DNA of 64,000 nt from NCBI GenBank assembly GCA_022605425.2, contig CM061246.1, forward strand, positions 682,001-746,000. The letters are read 5' to 3'. Positions 11,097 through 21,734 of this stretch are shown in pieces. The number at the start of each line of letters is the position of its first letter. Position 1 is the first letter of the stretch. A model generated the notes under the pieces. The model made no database searches and was not told the DNA's origin. It saw only the letters and a program-made list of their open reading frames with translations. The stretch is from Hamiltosporidium tvaerminnensis. Its lineage: Eukaryota > Microsporidia > Dubosqiidae. The position numbers and the translations under genes were made by a program.

Positions 11097-13709
11097 ATGG
11101 TTAAAGATCAAGAAAAGGAGAGAAGTACGCACACACCGGATTATACAGAAAAAAAACGTATTTATCCTGAACCTTCACCTTCTAGATATTCTGGTATTCC
11201 TGGTAATGTAATGATACGTCCTGGACCACCACCAGTAAAGTTTGTACCGCGAATGTCCAAACCACCAAAAACTGAGGAACCAGATTTAAATGATGCTCTT
11301 ATGTATCTCACACAGGTGAAAGAAGAATTTAAAGGAGATAATAGTTCGTATGATGAGTTCCTAGAAGTGATGAGAGATTATAAACAGTCTAAATTGGATG
11401 CAGCAGGGGTTGTGTCTGCTGTGTCTTCACTTTTTAGAGAAAGAAAGCATTTAATTCAAGGATTTAACGATTTTCTACCAAAAAATTATCGTATCGATTT
11501 AGAAGCTCCTCCTCATAGAATTCCTCTTCCTCCAAAACCATATTATGATTCTTATAAACGCCCAATACCTCCATTTGCCAGACCACCTTTTAAACCACAA
11601 GAAGATGATCCTCATAAACAAAGGATGGCATTCGATTACATAAAAAAAGTAAAAAGAAGATTAGAGGCCACACCAGAAATTTATAGTAATTTTATTCAGA
11701 CACTTAATAGTTATCGCAATACACAAGAACCAACCCATCAAATAGTTACACGAATTAAAAAAATATTATGGGACCATCCGGATCTTATCGATGAATTTAT
11801 AGAATTTTTACCTTCTCATCCTCATCCTCCTCCACCTCATGGAAAAGATAGAGAGAGGCAGGAATCTTTTGAAAGAATTAAACTCATAATGAAAGAAAAA
11901 GGAATTTATTCTGAATTTTTAAAATGTTTAAATCTTTATAATCAAGATCTTATTCAAGGAAAAGATCTTTTATTTTTGGTTCGTCCATTGATTAGACAAG
12001 AAAATCTTATTGATTCTTTTAAAGAATATTTAAATTATAAAGAAACAGACATTCCACCTTCAACTTTCAAAAATTTAAGTACTTATAATAAAATAGGAAG
12101 TTATCGTATTTTACCTGATAAATATCGAACTGTACAGAAACATGAAGTTCTTAATACTATTTGTGTTGGGTGTCCTACGTTTTCATCTGAGGATTCTAAT
12201 TTTGTTACTCATAAAAAAAATATAAATCAAGAGGCATTATTTAGGGTGGAAGATGAGAGATATGAAGCAGAAATGATTATACAGAGATGTTACAGTCTAA
12301 TAACTGCATTGGAAGGTCTTTTTATGAAAATTACTGATGATTTGGGTTTGAAGACAAATATTTTAGAGAAAAAAATGGAAGAAAATGAGAATCAAGATGA
12401 AGAAGAAAAAGTGGAAAATAATGAAGATGAAGAAAATATGGAAAATACAAATTTGGATATTTCTATTGAAATAGATGAGATAGATATGCCACCAGCACTG
12501 ATTTTAGAGGTATTGAATAGAATTTATGGTGATAAATCACCGGAAATACTCGAAGGGTTGCTTTACAGACCGTTTGTTTCAATACCGGTGGTTTTGAAAA
12601 GACTTTATCTTCTTTCTAAAAACTGGAAGCGACAAATCCGAGAAAGAAATAAACTTTGGCGTGAAATCGTTGTTAAAAACTTTTATAAAGCATTGGACGT
12701 ACAAAGCATTGATTTTAAAGCAAATGAAAAGAAAGTTTTGAGTGAAAGAATATTCTTAAGAACTTTAAGAGAAGAAGGATTTACAAGTAAAATTGTAGAA
12801 AAAACGGTTTTAAACGATTTAAAGGAGCTGTTGGGTGTTTTAATAAATAACCTGGAAGACAACGAAGATGAAATAAATTCATTTTTTAAAGAACTTATTG
12901 AAAAATTGGGAAATGACGGACATTTTTATGGAAATGGAACTTTATGTGTTATAATACGTCTTTTATTATTATTTGGTGAGCGTATTTATGAAGTAGGAAG
13001 TATTTGTATGAAATACGAAGAAATAATTCATCTCGTTAAAGATTTTCTGTCTCAAATTATAGATTATGGTGTATTTGAAGACAAAATGCGTATAATTACG
13101 GGATGTAAAGGATATAAGTTAATTACTGCTGACAAAGTTTTAAACAAAATTCTTAGACTTGGAATTTCTATGTTAAAAGATGAAGAAGGTCGTGAAGTTG
13201 TAAAAGGACTTGGTGTGGAAATAAAAGGTATTGAGGATGTGGTTGAAGAGATAAACGAAGAGTCTGGTAATATTGTAGAATCTATAAGTGTAGAAGAAAA
13301 TATTAATCAAACAAATGAAAGTGTCAGTGAAAATATTGAAGAAAGCATAGAAGAGAGTGAAGAAGGTGGAATAGAAAATAATGAAGAAAATACAGAAATT
13401 CCGAGTAATTTAAGAGGAGATGTTTACAAGGTTTTAATTAAAGGAAATCAAATTTCTATGGTTAAAACTGCTTCTGAAGTAAATGATTTTAAGAAATACA
13501 TTGAAAGTTTTATAAAATTAGAAGTTAATGAAGATTTTGTTAGAAATAATGTTTTTGTTTCTGTTGACTCTAAAAGAAAAATGAGTGATTCTTATATTAA
13601 TTATGGTATTAAGTGTAAGGTTGGTGAGGGTTATAAATTACATTTTGTTGAGGAAACAGAGGATTTTTTGATGAAGAAAGGTGTTAAAAGAGGGAAATCT
13701 GTTGAGTAA
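11097..13709 (+). CDS. SIN3: SIN3 transcriptional corepressor
   Basis: 870 residues. PAH1 is at about 63-133 (DALMYLTQVKEEF ... FLPKNYRIDL), PAH2 at about 172-240 (MAFDYIKKVKRRL ... FIEFLPSHP) and PAH3 at about 252-313. The HDAC-interacting domain at about 325-425 has YRILPDKYR, FSSEDSNFVTHKK and FRVEDERYE. This is the full SIN3 domain order. In the family these paired amphipathic helices bind DNA-binding repressors, and the HID holds the Rpd3/HDAC1 deacetylase in the nucleus. An acidic Glu/Asn-rich linker (about 435-475) and a C-terminal helical region with another acidic stretch follow. Fungal SIN3 proteins are usually well over 1200 residues, so this one is shortened. The ATG is set by the CCC motif 16 bases upstream. 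The last codons and stop lie inside a 75-bp tandem duplication. Confidence 0.95.
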   Translation: MVKDQEKERSTHTPDYTEKKRIYPEPSPSRYSGIPGNVMIRPGPPPVKFVPRMSKPPKTEEPDLNDALMYLTQVKEEFKGDNSSYDEFLEVMRDYKQSKLDAAGVVSAVSSLFRERKHLIQGFNDFLPKNYRIDLEAPPHRIPLPPKPYYDSYKRPIPPFARPPFKPQEDDPHKQRMAFDYIKKVKRRLEATPEIYSNFIQTLNSYRNTQEPTHQIVTRIKKILWDHPDLIDEFIEFLPSHPHPPPPHGKDRERQESFERIKLIMKEKGIYSEFLKCLNLYNQDLIQGKDLLFLVRPLIRQENLIDSFKEYLNYKETDIPPSTFKNLSTYNKIGSYRILPDKYRTVQKHEVLNTICVGCPTFSSEDSNFVTHKKNINQEALFRVEDERYEAEMIIQRCYSLITALEGLFMKITDDLGLKTNILEKKMEENENQDEEEKVENNEDEENMENTNLDISIEIDEIDMPPALILEVLNRIYGDKSPEILEGLLYRPFVSIPVVLKRLYLLSKNWKRQIRERNKLWREIVVKNFYKALDVQSIDFKANEKKVLSERIFLRTLREEGFTSKIVEKTVLNDLKELLGVLINNLEDNEDEINSFFKELIEKLGNDGHFYGNGTLCVIIRLLLLFGERIYEVGSICMKYEEIIHLVKDFLSQIIDYGVFEDKMRIITGCKGYKLITADKVLNKILRLGISMLKDEEGREVVKGLGVEIKGIEDVVEEINEESGNIVESISVEENINQTNESVSENIEESIEESEEGGIENNEENTEIPSNLRGDVYKVLIKGNQISMVKTASEVNDFKKYIESFIKLEVNEDFVRNNVFVSVDSKRKMSDSYINYGIKCKVGEGYKLHFVEETEDFLMKKGVKRGKSVE

Positions 13710-13820
13710 AAAATGTTTTAATTTCTTTTTTAATTTTTGTTTTTGATGAAGAAAGGTGTTAAAAGAGGGAAATCTGTTGAGTAAAAAATGTTTTAATTTC
13801 TTTTTTAATTTTTTGTTTTT
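13666..13820. repeat. 75-bp tandem duplication of the SIN3 3' end
   Basis: The block holding the last SIN3 codons, the stop and about 30 bases of 3' flank (13666-13740) is repeated almost exactly at 13741-13816, with the start of a third unit. The first copy supplies the real stop; the second is a noncoding echo of the C-terminus. Confidence 0.92.
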
Positions 13821-13974
13821 GATGAAATAATTTTTTAATTTATAGAATTTTCTTTTTAAATAGAAATTGTTTTTTCAGGAGGATTTGTTTTTAAAATTAT
13901 ATTTTTGATACAAATATGGTTTTTTAGTAAATCGAATTTTTATGGAATTTGGATTTTAAAGTAAAAAATTTTTT

Positions 13975-14215
13975 CATTAGAAATTTGGTTTTTTCATAAA
14001 ATTTTTTCTAGTAGACCTCGCATATTTTTTCATAGACGTTTTTTCATTAGAAATTTGGTTTTTTCATAAAATTTTTTCTAGTAGACCTCGCATATTTTTT
14101 CATAGCGTTTTTTCATTAGAAATTTGGTTTTTTCATAAAATTTTTTCTAGTAGACCTCGCATTTTTTTCTTAGCGTTTTTTCAATAGAAATTTGGTTTTT
14201 TTACAAAATTGATCT
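13975..14215. repeat. tandem repeat, 68-70-bp unit, 3.5 copies
   Basis: The phrase AAATTTGGTTTTTTCATAAA starts at 13981, 14051 and 14120, and in a diverged form near 14188. Each is followed by TTTTTCTAGTAGACCTCGCAT. Periods are 70, 69 and 68 bases. It lies between SIN3 and the retrotransposon. Confidence 0.92.
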
Positions 14216-14639
14216 CTATAGGAAATCGTGATTGGTAATTAAATTTTAATTAATTGGTTGCTTTTGTGTAAATCTAGAGGATTTGTGTTTTTTTTAGAGT
14301 TTTTAATAATTGGATAACAATATGTGTATATAACTAATAGAAACCTGTTTTTTAATTTGGGTGAAAGAAAAAAAAGTTTGGTAGCAAAAAAACCAAAAAA
14401 TAATAAAATTAAGGTTGCAAACGACGGTGATGAGGTGCATAATAGTGAAAAATGGTGTAAAATTCCGAGTAACACATATAGGCGAATTATCTACCTTCCT
14501 CCTTATATAGAAAAATAAAACGTCCATAAACAGTCTAAACAAGCAATAACACGCAAAATAGTTGGCTTGTCTCCCTAACTTCGCCTAATACACGACCTTG
14601 ATTTTCAGTTGAATCTCTGCGTGTGAGAAATTATACGAA

Positions 14640-14990
14640 GTGAACGAACTTTGTATTCTAGCTATTCCGGAAGGTAACAAGCTAATGAAATTGAGAACCA
14701 TATTCGATTCCGTAACAGCCGACTCGAAGGAATGGCCTCGAATTGTTTTTTTTGCAGTACAGACAAGGTTTGAAAGAATGCCAAGAAATGGCTGGACAGA
14801 GCTTCACAGGTACTATAATGAGAAATTCGGATGCACTGAAACTCTCGAAGTGTTAAAAAAATTGGCACAAAGTGAGATTGGAAGGGATGTAATATCAGAA
14901 GAGAATGGAGAGCGACGTAGAATCGCCACTTGTCTCATTGATACATGCAAGCAAACCGACATTACGGAGTACATTAAACCTGAGAGATAA
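14640..14990 (+). pseudogene. N-terminal open frame of R4-like element copy 1
   Basis: About 116 residues in a different frame from the downstream pol. The first codon is an alternative GTG, so the true start is unknown. Residues such as FERMPRNGWTELHRYYNEKF are well formed. The same sequence is visible in reverse in copy 2 near 29400-29600. It is either a separate short ORF or the N-terminus of one polyprotein cut off by an indel between 14990 and 15070. No domain recognised. Confidence 0.6.
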
Positions 14991-15069
14991 ATTTTCGAGT
15001 AAAATTAAAGAAATCTCGGAGAAGAAAATTGAAAAGGTGGTGGTACAAACTCGAAAACATCCAACTTAA

Positions 15070-18000
15070 ATGGTTGAAATTAAAGTTTTGGACCTCATTA
15101 ATCGAGTAGTCGGTGAATATGCCAAAGCTCATGTACCTGAGTCAATTACGGAAGCCGAGTATATAATGCAAGCTGCGCAGGTATGATATGACGAGGCAAC
15201 ACGTAAAGAAAAGCCTAGATCCGCTTGGACGGAAAACATAGAAAGTAAAATTTCTAAGTTAGTACTTTCCAAAAATCTCCTCGAGAAGGCTCGTAAGCAA
15301 GAAAAGCTCTCCACTTCGGAAACGAAGAGCCTTAAGAAAATCATGCGAGAGTTTAATTTAAACTTGAGCAGTGTAACTGATCTTTCTGAGGCTATCGTTA
15401 AGAAGAATGAGTCTCTAAATGTTTATGAGAAAAAAATTACGATGTATGAGAGTAGGAAGATGTTCCGAAAAAAGAGTCGTATGTTTGAACGTTTCCGAGG
15501 TCGATTTCATCGAGGGTCATCCGAGCATGTGGTTAGTCGTGATGAAATTGTGAGTTTTTGGTCTACAATGTGGAACAAAAATAATGACACGGTCACGTAC
15601 GATGATTATTTGATTCCATTTGTATCAGATAATCATCCGACCACGTTTCCTTCACTTGATGAATTTGTGAATATCATTAATTGGCTCCCTAATTGGAGAA
15701 CTGCTGGAATTGATGGTATTTACAATTTTTTCATTAAGAAACTTACAACTCTTCACAAATATCTTTATGATATTGTGAAAGTTATATGTTTAGAAGGAAC
15801 ACCTCAAGCTCATTGGTTTTACTGCGGGCTTACAAATTTGATATACAAAGGAATTCCACAAAGAGGCTCTGAGAATAGGCCAATCACTTGTATGTCCAAC
15901 CTCTACAAGTTAACGACAAAGTGTGTAACAAAAGTCGTTCAACTTGAAGTGGAAAAGCGAGGGTTGCTTGCAGAGAACCAATTAGGGGCGGTAAGAGGTG
16001 TGCAGGGAGCGAAAGAGCAGGCTCTACTGAATATTGCCCTAAATAAAGGGTACGGAAACAATCTTAAGGCAACATGGATTGATGTTAAAAAAGCTTATGA
16101 TTCAATAGATCATGCTTATTTAACTCAATGCATTGAAAACCTTAATTTACCTGATTGGATCCTGAAATTTATTAAGGTAATTATATCAAAATGGAAAATT
16201 GATATATCAGTAGGGCCTGAAAAAATCATGAGCAAGAAGATTCAGAGAGGGATTCTTCAAGGAGATAGTTTGTCACCATTGTTATTTGTGTTGTGTATGG
16301 ATCCATTAAGCCGAAAGCTAAATGAAAAATACACAAAAAGGACAGTACAAACAGATGCAGCATCCCATTCTACTAATCATCTCTTGTTTATTGATGATCT
16401 AAAGCTCCTTGCTAAAGACAGTTCGACATTGAGTGCTATGACAGGCGAGGCAAAAGAATTTTTAGAAGTGATTGGCTTAGAGATTAACAAAGAGAAGTCA
16501 GCCACAAATGATACGTGTTGTGAAGATACTGCTACTTTTCTAGAAGGTGTTAGTGTTTACAAATATTTAGGAATAATAGAAGATAGCAGAGGAATCCCAA
16601 CACGTAGCTCATTTGAAGAAGTACAGAGCAAACTTATATCAAGAGTTGAAAGACTTTGTCACACTAGATTAAACGCAAAAAATTTATTTTCTGCAATCAA
16701 TCAACATGCGATATCGTTAATCAACTATCACATAGGAGTACTTCGACTTGAACCGGCTGACTTCTCAAGGTTAGATGATGCAGTGCGTGCTGTGTTGGTA
16801 ATGAATAAGATACATTTTCGCTCAGATTCTAAAGAGCGTTTGTACCTTTCTAGAGCAGAGCTTGGAAGAGGCCTACATAGTTATGAGTTGCGAAACGAAC
16901 ATACGCTTCTGCAACTCTTGGATTGTCTGGAAAAAAGTAAAGAAATATCAACTAGACGAGCAGCAATCCTCAAGGTGGAAAATAATAATAAAACCCATCT
17001 TGAACTAATAAAAGGCTTCTTGAAAGTAAAGTAAAGGTTGGTAGAAGAAGTCACTAAGAAAAGTTTAGAAGAAGTTCAACTTGCAAAACTATATAACGAA
17101 ATAGAAAAACGAAAACTCCATTCAAAGTTATATAATGCAAGAAAAAATGAGCTTGTGAGTGTTAGTGACTCTTCAAGATGGCTAAAGAGAGGAAATATTA
17201 GGCCACGAAATGAAGCTGTGTTCTGCTATATCCAGGATAGAAATGTATTCTGGGGAGCAGATGGTGTGTGTCAACATTGCGGGAAGTCTGGTAAGACTGT
17301 AGATCATCTAGCAACTCGATGTGAAAAAATGCTAGGCCATGACTACACCAGACGGCATAATGAAGTGGTTAGATGCCTACACTTACTTCTCTTAAATAGA
17401 TATAAGTTTAAGTCCTCAAAACGAATAAGGAGTCACTCAGTTCAAGAAATTCTTGATTATGAGTATGCAGAGATAAGAGTGGACACCAGAATTAAAACTG
17501 ATGTTAAAATTCGGAATAATAGACGCGACATATTTATTTTAGATAAGAAGAAGAATAAGATAACCCTCATTAAAGTAGGAATCACTTCCCAAGATTCACT
17601 TCAAATAGTTGAAACTGAAAAACTTAGGAAGTATGATCTGCTAGCCAATTATTTGGGTCTTAATTATAAGTGAAGTGTTGAGATAATCCCTTATTTGCTG
17701 ATCTGGGACGGTATTATGACAAAATACCATAAATCTCATCTTAAAAGACTAGAAATACCCATGAATGTAGAGGCATACATTCAGTCTATAGTACTTAAGA
17801 AGACAGTCGAAACAATTTCCTTTGATCGACGAAGAGGACTTGAGTCAGGACTAAATGCCGAAGAGAGCTGGGGGAGAGCGTCAATGTGTGTTATTATGAG
17901 ATCAGAGATGCATGAGGAACCAACACCTCCTTTAAAAGGAGAGAAGAGAGAGAAAGATGGTGCAAAAAATTTTAACCCGAAAAATAAAGCACCCCATATT

Positions 18001-18105
18001 TCACAAGGAGGAACCACTTTAGAGGAACCGACCAATAACATAAATAAAGAGTCGGATTTGGAAGAAGAGACAAAAGTGGTTAAAGAGGTAGAAGAAAACA
18101 TATAA
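15070..18105 (+). pseudogene. R4-like pol polyprotein: reverse transcriptase plus restriction-like endonuclease, broken by stops
   Basis: One reading frame runs from ATG 15070 to 18105 but carries in-frame stops: TGA 15184, TAA 17032 and TGA 17671. Copy 2 has sense codons (TGC, TAC, TGT) at those places, so these are nonsense mutations. RT motifs: RPITCMSNLYKL (fingers), WIDVKKAYDSIDH (motif A), RGILQGDSLSPLLF (motif B), FIDDLKLLAKD (motif C, catalytic Asp pair), GLEINKEKSAT (D), YKYLGI (E). Then CQHCGKSGKTVDHLATRC and RRHNEVVRCLHL precede the endonuclease. That endonuclease reads RRDIFILD...TLIKV where copy 2 has RPDIFILD...TLIEV, so the Pro of the PD pair and the downstream acidic residue are both lost. 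This copy is dead for both expression and cleavage. Confidence 0.9.
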
Positions 18106-18150
18106 AAATGTTAAAAATATTTTAACCCAGAATTTCATTAAATAAAATAG

Positions 18151-18783
18151 AAGTATATATTAAGGTAATTTATTCTAACAAATTGACAATTAAAATATTT
18201 AAATAATTATTCAAAGTATTAGAAATTTGCTTATAATTTCGATAAAATATATTTTAAACTAATTTATAGACATTTTTATTATATTTACAGAATTTAAAGA
18301 ATGTACAGAAATTAGAATAAAATTTTGAATTAAATTTTAAGGAATTTATAGAGATTTTGACTAAAAATTTGTTTCGAACTGTGTAAAAACGTTATTTATT
18401 TACCTTGAAATTATAACTTTTAGTTTTACTTTAAAAGTTTTAAATCAAAAAATTTTACTTTTTTTTTATATTTTGACATCTTTATAGAAATAATATGATG
18501 AAAAAACATTTGTAAAATCTTTTCTAGATTCTTTACTTAAAATTCTGTAAGAATAATGCAATAAGTTAAACAAAAATACGTTTAAAAATTATTTTTTCTT
18601 TCTTTATTTACATTTTGTTAAAATAATAAAATTTATTCCTCGATTAAATACTTCTAAAAACACTTCTATGGTAAATTTAAATATAAAAATCTTTTTATTT
18701 TTCTTATTTTTGTTAATTTGTTGTAAATGTGTAAATAAAGAAAAGTAAGAAAATATTTAAATAGTTGAAGTGTATATGAAAGT
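18151..18783. other. AT-rich spacer upstream of the kinase
   Basis: No gene or repeat seen. A T-rich run and ATAAAGAAAAG-like sequence precede the kinase CCC signal. Confidence 0.5.
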
Positions 18784-18787
18784 ACCC
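18784..18787 (+). promoter_or_regulatory. CCC start signal of the kinase
   Basis: AGTACCCATATGG: ACCC ends two bases before the ATG at 18790. This tight spacing matches the microsporidian CCC promoter element and fixes the start codon. Confidence 0.6.
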
Positions 18788-18789
18788 AT

Positions 18790-20052
18790 ATGGCTAAATA
18801 TTTGACACGACCATCAGTGGCTGTTTCTAACAACTATTCTGATAATAAGAACAATGACTTGATACTTTCTGAAGGTGACATAATATCTACATCAGAATCT
18901 AAGAGATTTGTAGTTTTATCTCTTTTAGGAACCGGGACTTTTGGCCAGGTAGTAAAATGTAGAGATAGTGTACGGAATGAAGATGTAGCAATAAAAATAA
19001 TAAAAAACGATAGAGCGTATTACAAACACGGTATTTCTGAAGTACGATTGCTTTCAAAATTATTGGAACGAAATGTGATGGAATTTTTTGTAGAAATGAA
19101 AGATGCATTTATTTATAAAAACCATCTCTGTATTGTCGAAGAAATACTTGGAATAAACCTTTATCAGTTGTTAAAATATTCAAATTTTAAAGGATTTAAC
19201 CATCAAAATACTAAAAAAATGCTTGTACAGATTTTAGAAGGAATATCTATTTTACATTCGATGGGAGTTACACATTGTGACTTGAAACCTGAAAATATAT
19301 TGGTATTGGATATGCTTGATCTACGAGTAAAAATTATTGATTTTGGATCAGCTTTCAGTGAGCAGCAAACAACTTATTTCTATGTTCAGTCAAGATATTA
19401 CAGAGCACCCGAGGTTATATTAGGAATACCATACAATTCTAGTATCGATATTTGGTCATTTGGGTGTTTGGCATATGAACTTTTTACAGGGCATCCTTTA
19501 TTCTCTGGTAAAGACAATGTAGATCAAATTGGAAAAATAGTTGCATTGCTTGGATATCCACCTGTTTTTATGTTGGAACACGGTAAACACGTAGATAAAT
19601 ATTTTAAAAATATTTCAAATTCAACAGAAATTTGTAATAAAGTAAATGAAAGGAAAGAAAACGAACAGATTTTATTCAAAACAACTAAAAAAGAATTTAC
19701 TTTGATCAAAAATGTAACTCATCTAACTTTTTCAGACGTAAAAAATGAAATATTTTTAAAATCTGAAGGAGACGAAATAAATACAAATTTTTTTATAAGA
19801 TTTTTGTTACAGTGTCTCACTCTTAATCCACTAGAAAGACCAACTGCCTTTGAAATAAGAAAAGATCAATATATTCAATATGATCCTTCCTTTGAAACCG
19901 ATGAAAGTGATAGATGTGTACAACCAAGTCCTCTTCCTTTTGATATCGATATGCGTAGAAATTCTATCAATGATGTTTTCACTCTTTTAAATACTAAAAA
20001 AAATAAAGATACAAGAAAAAGATCGGTTTATGAATTACCAAAGAAACACTAA
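18790..20052 (+). CDS. YAK1: YAK1/DYRK-family dual-specificity protein kinase
   Basis: 420 residues. Gly loop GTGTFGQV (47-54), catalytic Lys69 in VAIKIIK, catalytic loop HCDLKPEN (Asp164), DFG at 184-186 and activation-loop YFYVQSRYYRAPEV. The second Tyr of YxY (Tyr198) is the residue DYRK kinases autophosphorylate. The HCDLKPEN loop and VAIKIIKNDRAYY favour the YAK1 branch over classical DYRK. YAK1 kinases restrain growth under stress, downstream of nutrient/PKA signalling in yeast; that role is not shown for this species. An insertion of about 60 residues with a Lys/Asn/Glu-rich stretch (about 265-330) interrupts the C-lobe, and the C-terminal tail is short. It lies about 640 bases downstream of the dead retrotransposon. 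All catalytic residues are kept, so it should be active. Confidence 0.92.
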   Translation: MAKYLTRPSVAVSNNYSDNKNNDLILSEGDIISTSESKRFVVLSLLGTGTFGQVVKCRDSVRNEDVAIKIIKNDRAYYKHGISEVRLLSKLLERNVMEFFVEMKDAFIYKNHLCIVEEILGINLYQLLKYSNFKGFNHQNTKKMLVQILEGISILHSMGVTHCDLKPENILVLDMLDLRVKIIDFGSAFSEQQTTYFYVQSRYYRAPEVILGIPYNSSIDIWSFGCLAYELFTGHPLFSGKDNVDQIGKIVALLGYPPVFMLEHGKHVDKYFKNISNSTEICNKVNERKENEQILFKTTKKEFTLIKNVTHLTFSDVKNEIFLKSEGDEINTNFFIRFLLQCLTLNPLERPTAFEIRKDQYIQYDPSFETDESDRCVQPSPLPFDIDMRRNSINDVFTLLNTKKNKDTRKRSVYELPKKH

Positions 20053-20159
20053 TTTTAATAAAAATGTAATAAGTTTTAGAAAATTTGTGTTTTTTTATGT
20101 ATTCTAATGTCACTATGAAAATGTTTTATTATTCTGTTAGTATTAGAATTCAATTCTTC

Positions 20160-20345
20160 AGACAATTCTATATTTTATTCTTATATTCTCTGTAAAAACA
20201 TAATTTTATAAAATAATTTTTTGAAGCAATAAATTTGTCTAAAATTCTATATTTCATTCTTGTATTCTCTGTAAAAACATAATTTTATAAAATAATTTTT
20301 TGAAGCAATAAATTTGTCTTAAATTCTATATTTCATTCTAATTTT
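20160..20345. repeat. 79-bp tandem repeat after the kinase gene, about 2.3 copies
   Basis: ATTCTATATTTCATTCTTGT-type units start at about 20165, 20244 and 20323, with TGAAGCAATAAATTTGTCT closing each. The copies are almost identical. It starts about 110 bases after the kinase stop. Confidence 0.92.
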
Positions 20346-20559
20346 CTCATATCAGTAAGTAAAAAAACTTTTTGATAGAAATAAATTTATTACAAAATTA
20401 TATTTTACACTTCGAAGAAATTTAGTTTGAAATTTGAATCTAAAAAAAATGTAAATTGCTATTTTTGTTAAATTAACTAAATTTAAATTTTAATTTAATT
20501 AATACAAATTTGCATAGAAATATCTTAAAATTTAATTTTTTTTTTCTTTATTTCTTTAT

Positions 20560-20715
20560 TTATAATTACTTATTCCATTCCTCTTTTACCTTTTGGTATC
20601 AAGTATAAACAAATGAAAATTTACCATAGGTTTCTTTTAATCAATTGTAACTTGGGAGTATAGGGGATTGGCCTACAAATCCAGTGTATTTTATATTCCA
20701 CCATTTCTTTATTTA
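20560..20715 (+). repeat. dispersed repeat DR2 fragment
   Basis: Contains ATTCCATTCCTCTTTTACC, then a TTTTAATC.ATTGTA block and GGGGATTGGCCTACAAATCC. The same blocks, in the same order, occur on the minus strand at 53021-53250 and 56722-56950. Noncoding. Confidence 0.6.
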
Positions 20716-21734
20716 TACTATTTTATTGTATAAATATTTATGTATTTTTCAGTTTGAATTCTATTCATATTTGGTAATTCTAACTTATACAAACAAATGT
20801 ATTAAAACTAAAAAAAAAATATTTTTTTCCTCATATTTACTTACGCAGTAAATATATGATCGTTTCAAATATTTATATTTACTGAGTTGTATAAAATATT
20901 TTTTGCGTACAAAAAAAATGGTTTCGACTGTCTTTTAAAGTACATCAATAAAATTTAAAATTTTATCATTACTTGAATATTTTTATGATGAATATTTTAA
21001 TATTTAATGAGAATAATATCCTATGTTATTAAAAACTTAGAATTAATTATTTAAATCGATTTAAAGTTTGACTGAAGGTAAAATTACAATCAAACATAAT
21101 ATTAATTTAAAGTACTATTATTTCAATTATTTTTTTTATTCTAATCTATTATGTAAGTATTATAATTTTGAAATTGATCCAAATTAATATTTTTACCAAA
21201 TATATTCAATTAAATTTTGTATTTTTTTTACGGTTTATATTTATACTTTATAGTGAGATTCAAAATAAAATTCTTTTTATGGTGGCGTATATCTTTTGAT
21301 TAAATAATTTTTATTAAAATGATAAATTTAATAAAAATTTTGAAAAAGATAGAAAATTTTGAATTCTTTATAATTATGAATGTATAGTTTCTAAAATACA
21401 AAAGGAGTTTAAATTTTAGTTTATTTTCTTATTTTTGAAAGATAATTTACCAATAAATAAATATGATATTTCATATAAATCATAAGCTAAAAAAAATATG
21501 TGTTTTTTTGCTTTCCAATGAGAATTTACAAATAATCAGACATTTCTTATAATTTTACAGTTAAATATGTAATTCTTATTTCTTTTATTGTTTTATTAAA
21601 TCAAAGCACTTTTTTTCTAAGTAAAAAAGTTTTATTATAGGTCTAAGGTATTTAAATTGGTAAATGATGAGTTTTTTGAATTCTAATTATTTTCTAATTG
21701 TATTTCTTATTCTATAATTGAAAAGAAAAAAAAA
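20716..21734. other. AT-rich spacer
   Basis: No gene, RNA or repeat recognised between the DR2 fragment and the convergent end of the ubiquitin-like gene. Confidence 0.5.

Larger units (their letters stand above)
14530..18150 (+). mobile_element. R4/Dong-like non-LTR retrotransposon, copy 1 (nearly full length, inactive)
   Basis: The element encodes an N-terminal segment, a reverse transcriptase, a CCHC-type finger and a restriction-like endonuclease, in the order found in site-specific non-LTR elements of the R2/R4/Dong group. Its 3' end is defined by comparison with the copies ending at 26182 and 51561: all share TTTTAACCCAGAATTT-like sequence then ATTAAATA plus A-rich DNA, without a long poly(A). 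The 5' end is uncertain because copy 2 is unreadable there; the GC-richer leader seems to begin between 14210 and 14540. It sits between SIN3 and the kinase, in the same direction as both. Confidence 0.88.

Noticed and set aside
13975-14215. Regularly spaced repeats as a CRISPR-like array
   Set aside because: Units are directly tandem with no unique spacers, and the genome is eukaryotic.
17781-18101. 106-codon minus-strand frame inside the retrotransposon 3' end, and its counterpart at 26073-26552
   Set aside because: Antisense shadow of the pol C-terminus; the known RT/endonuclease frame on the other strand explains the openness and conservation.
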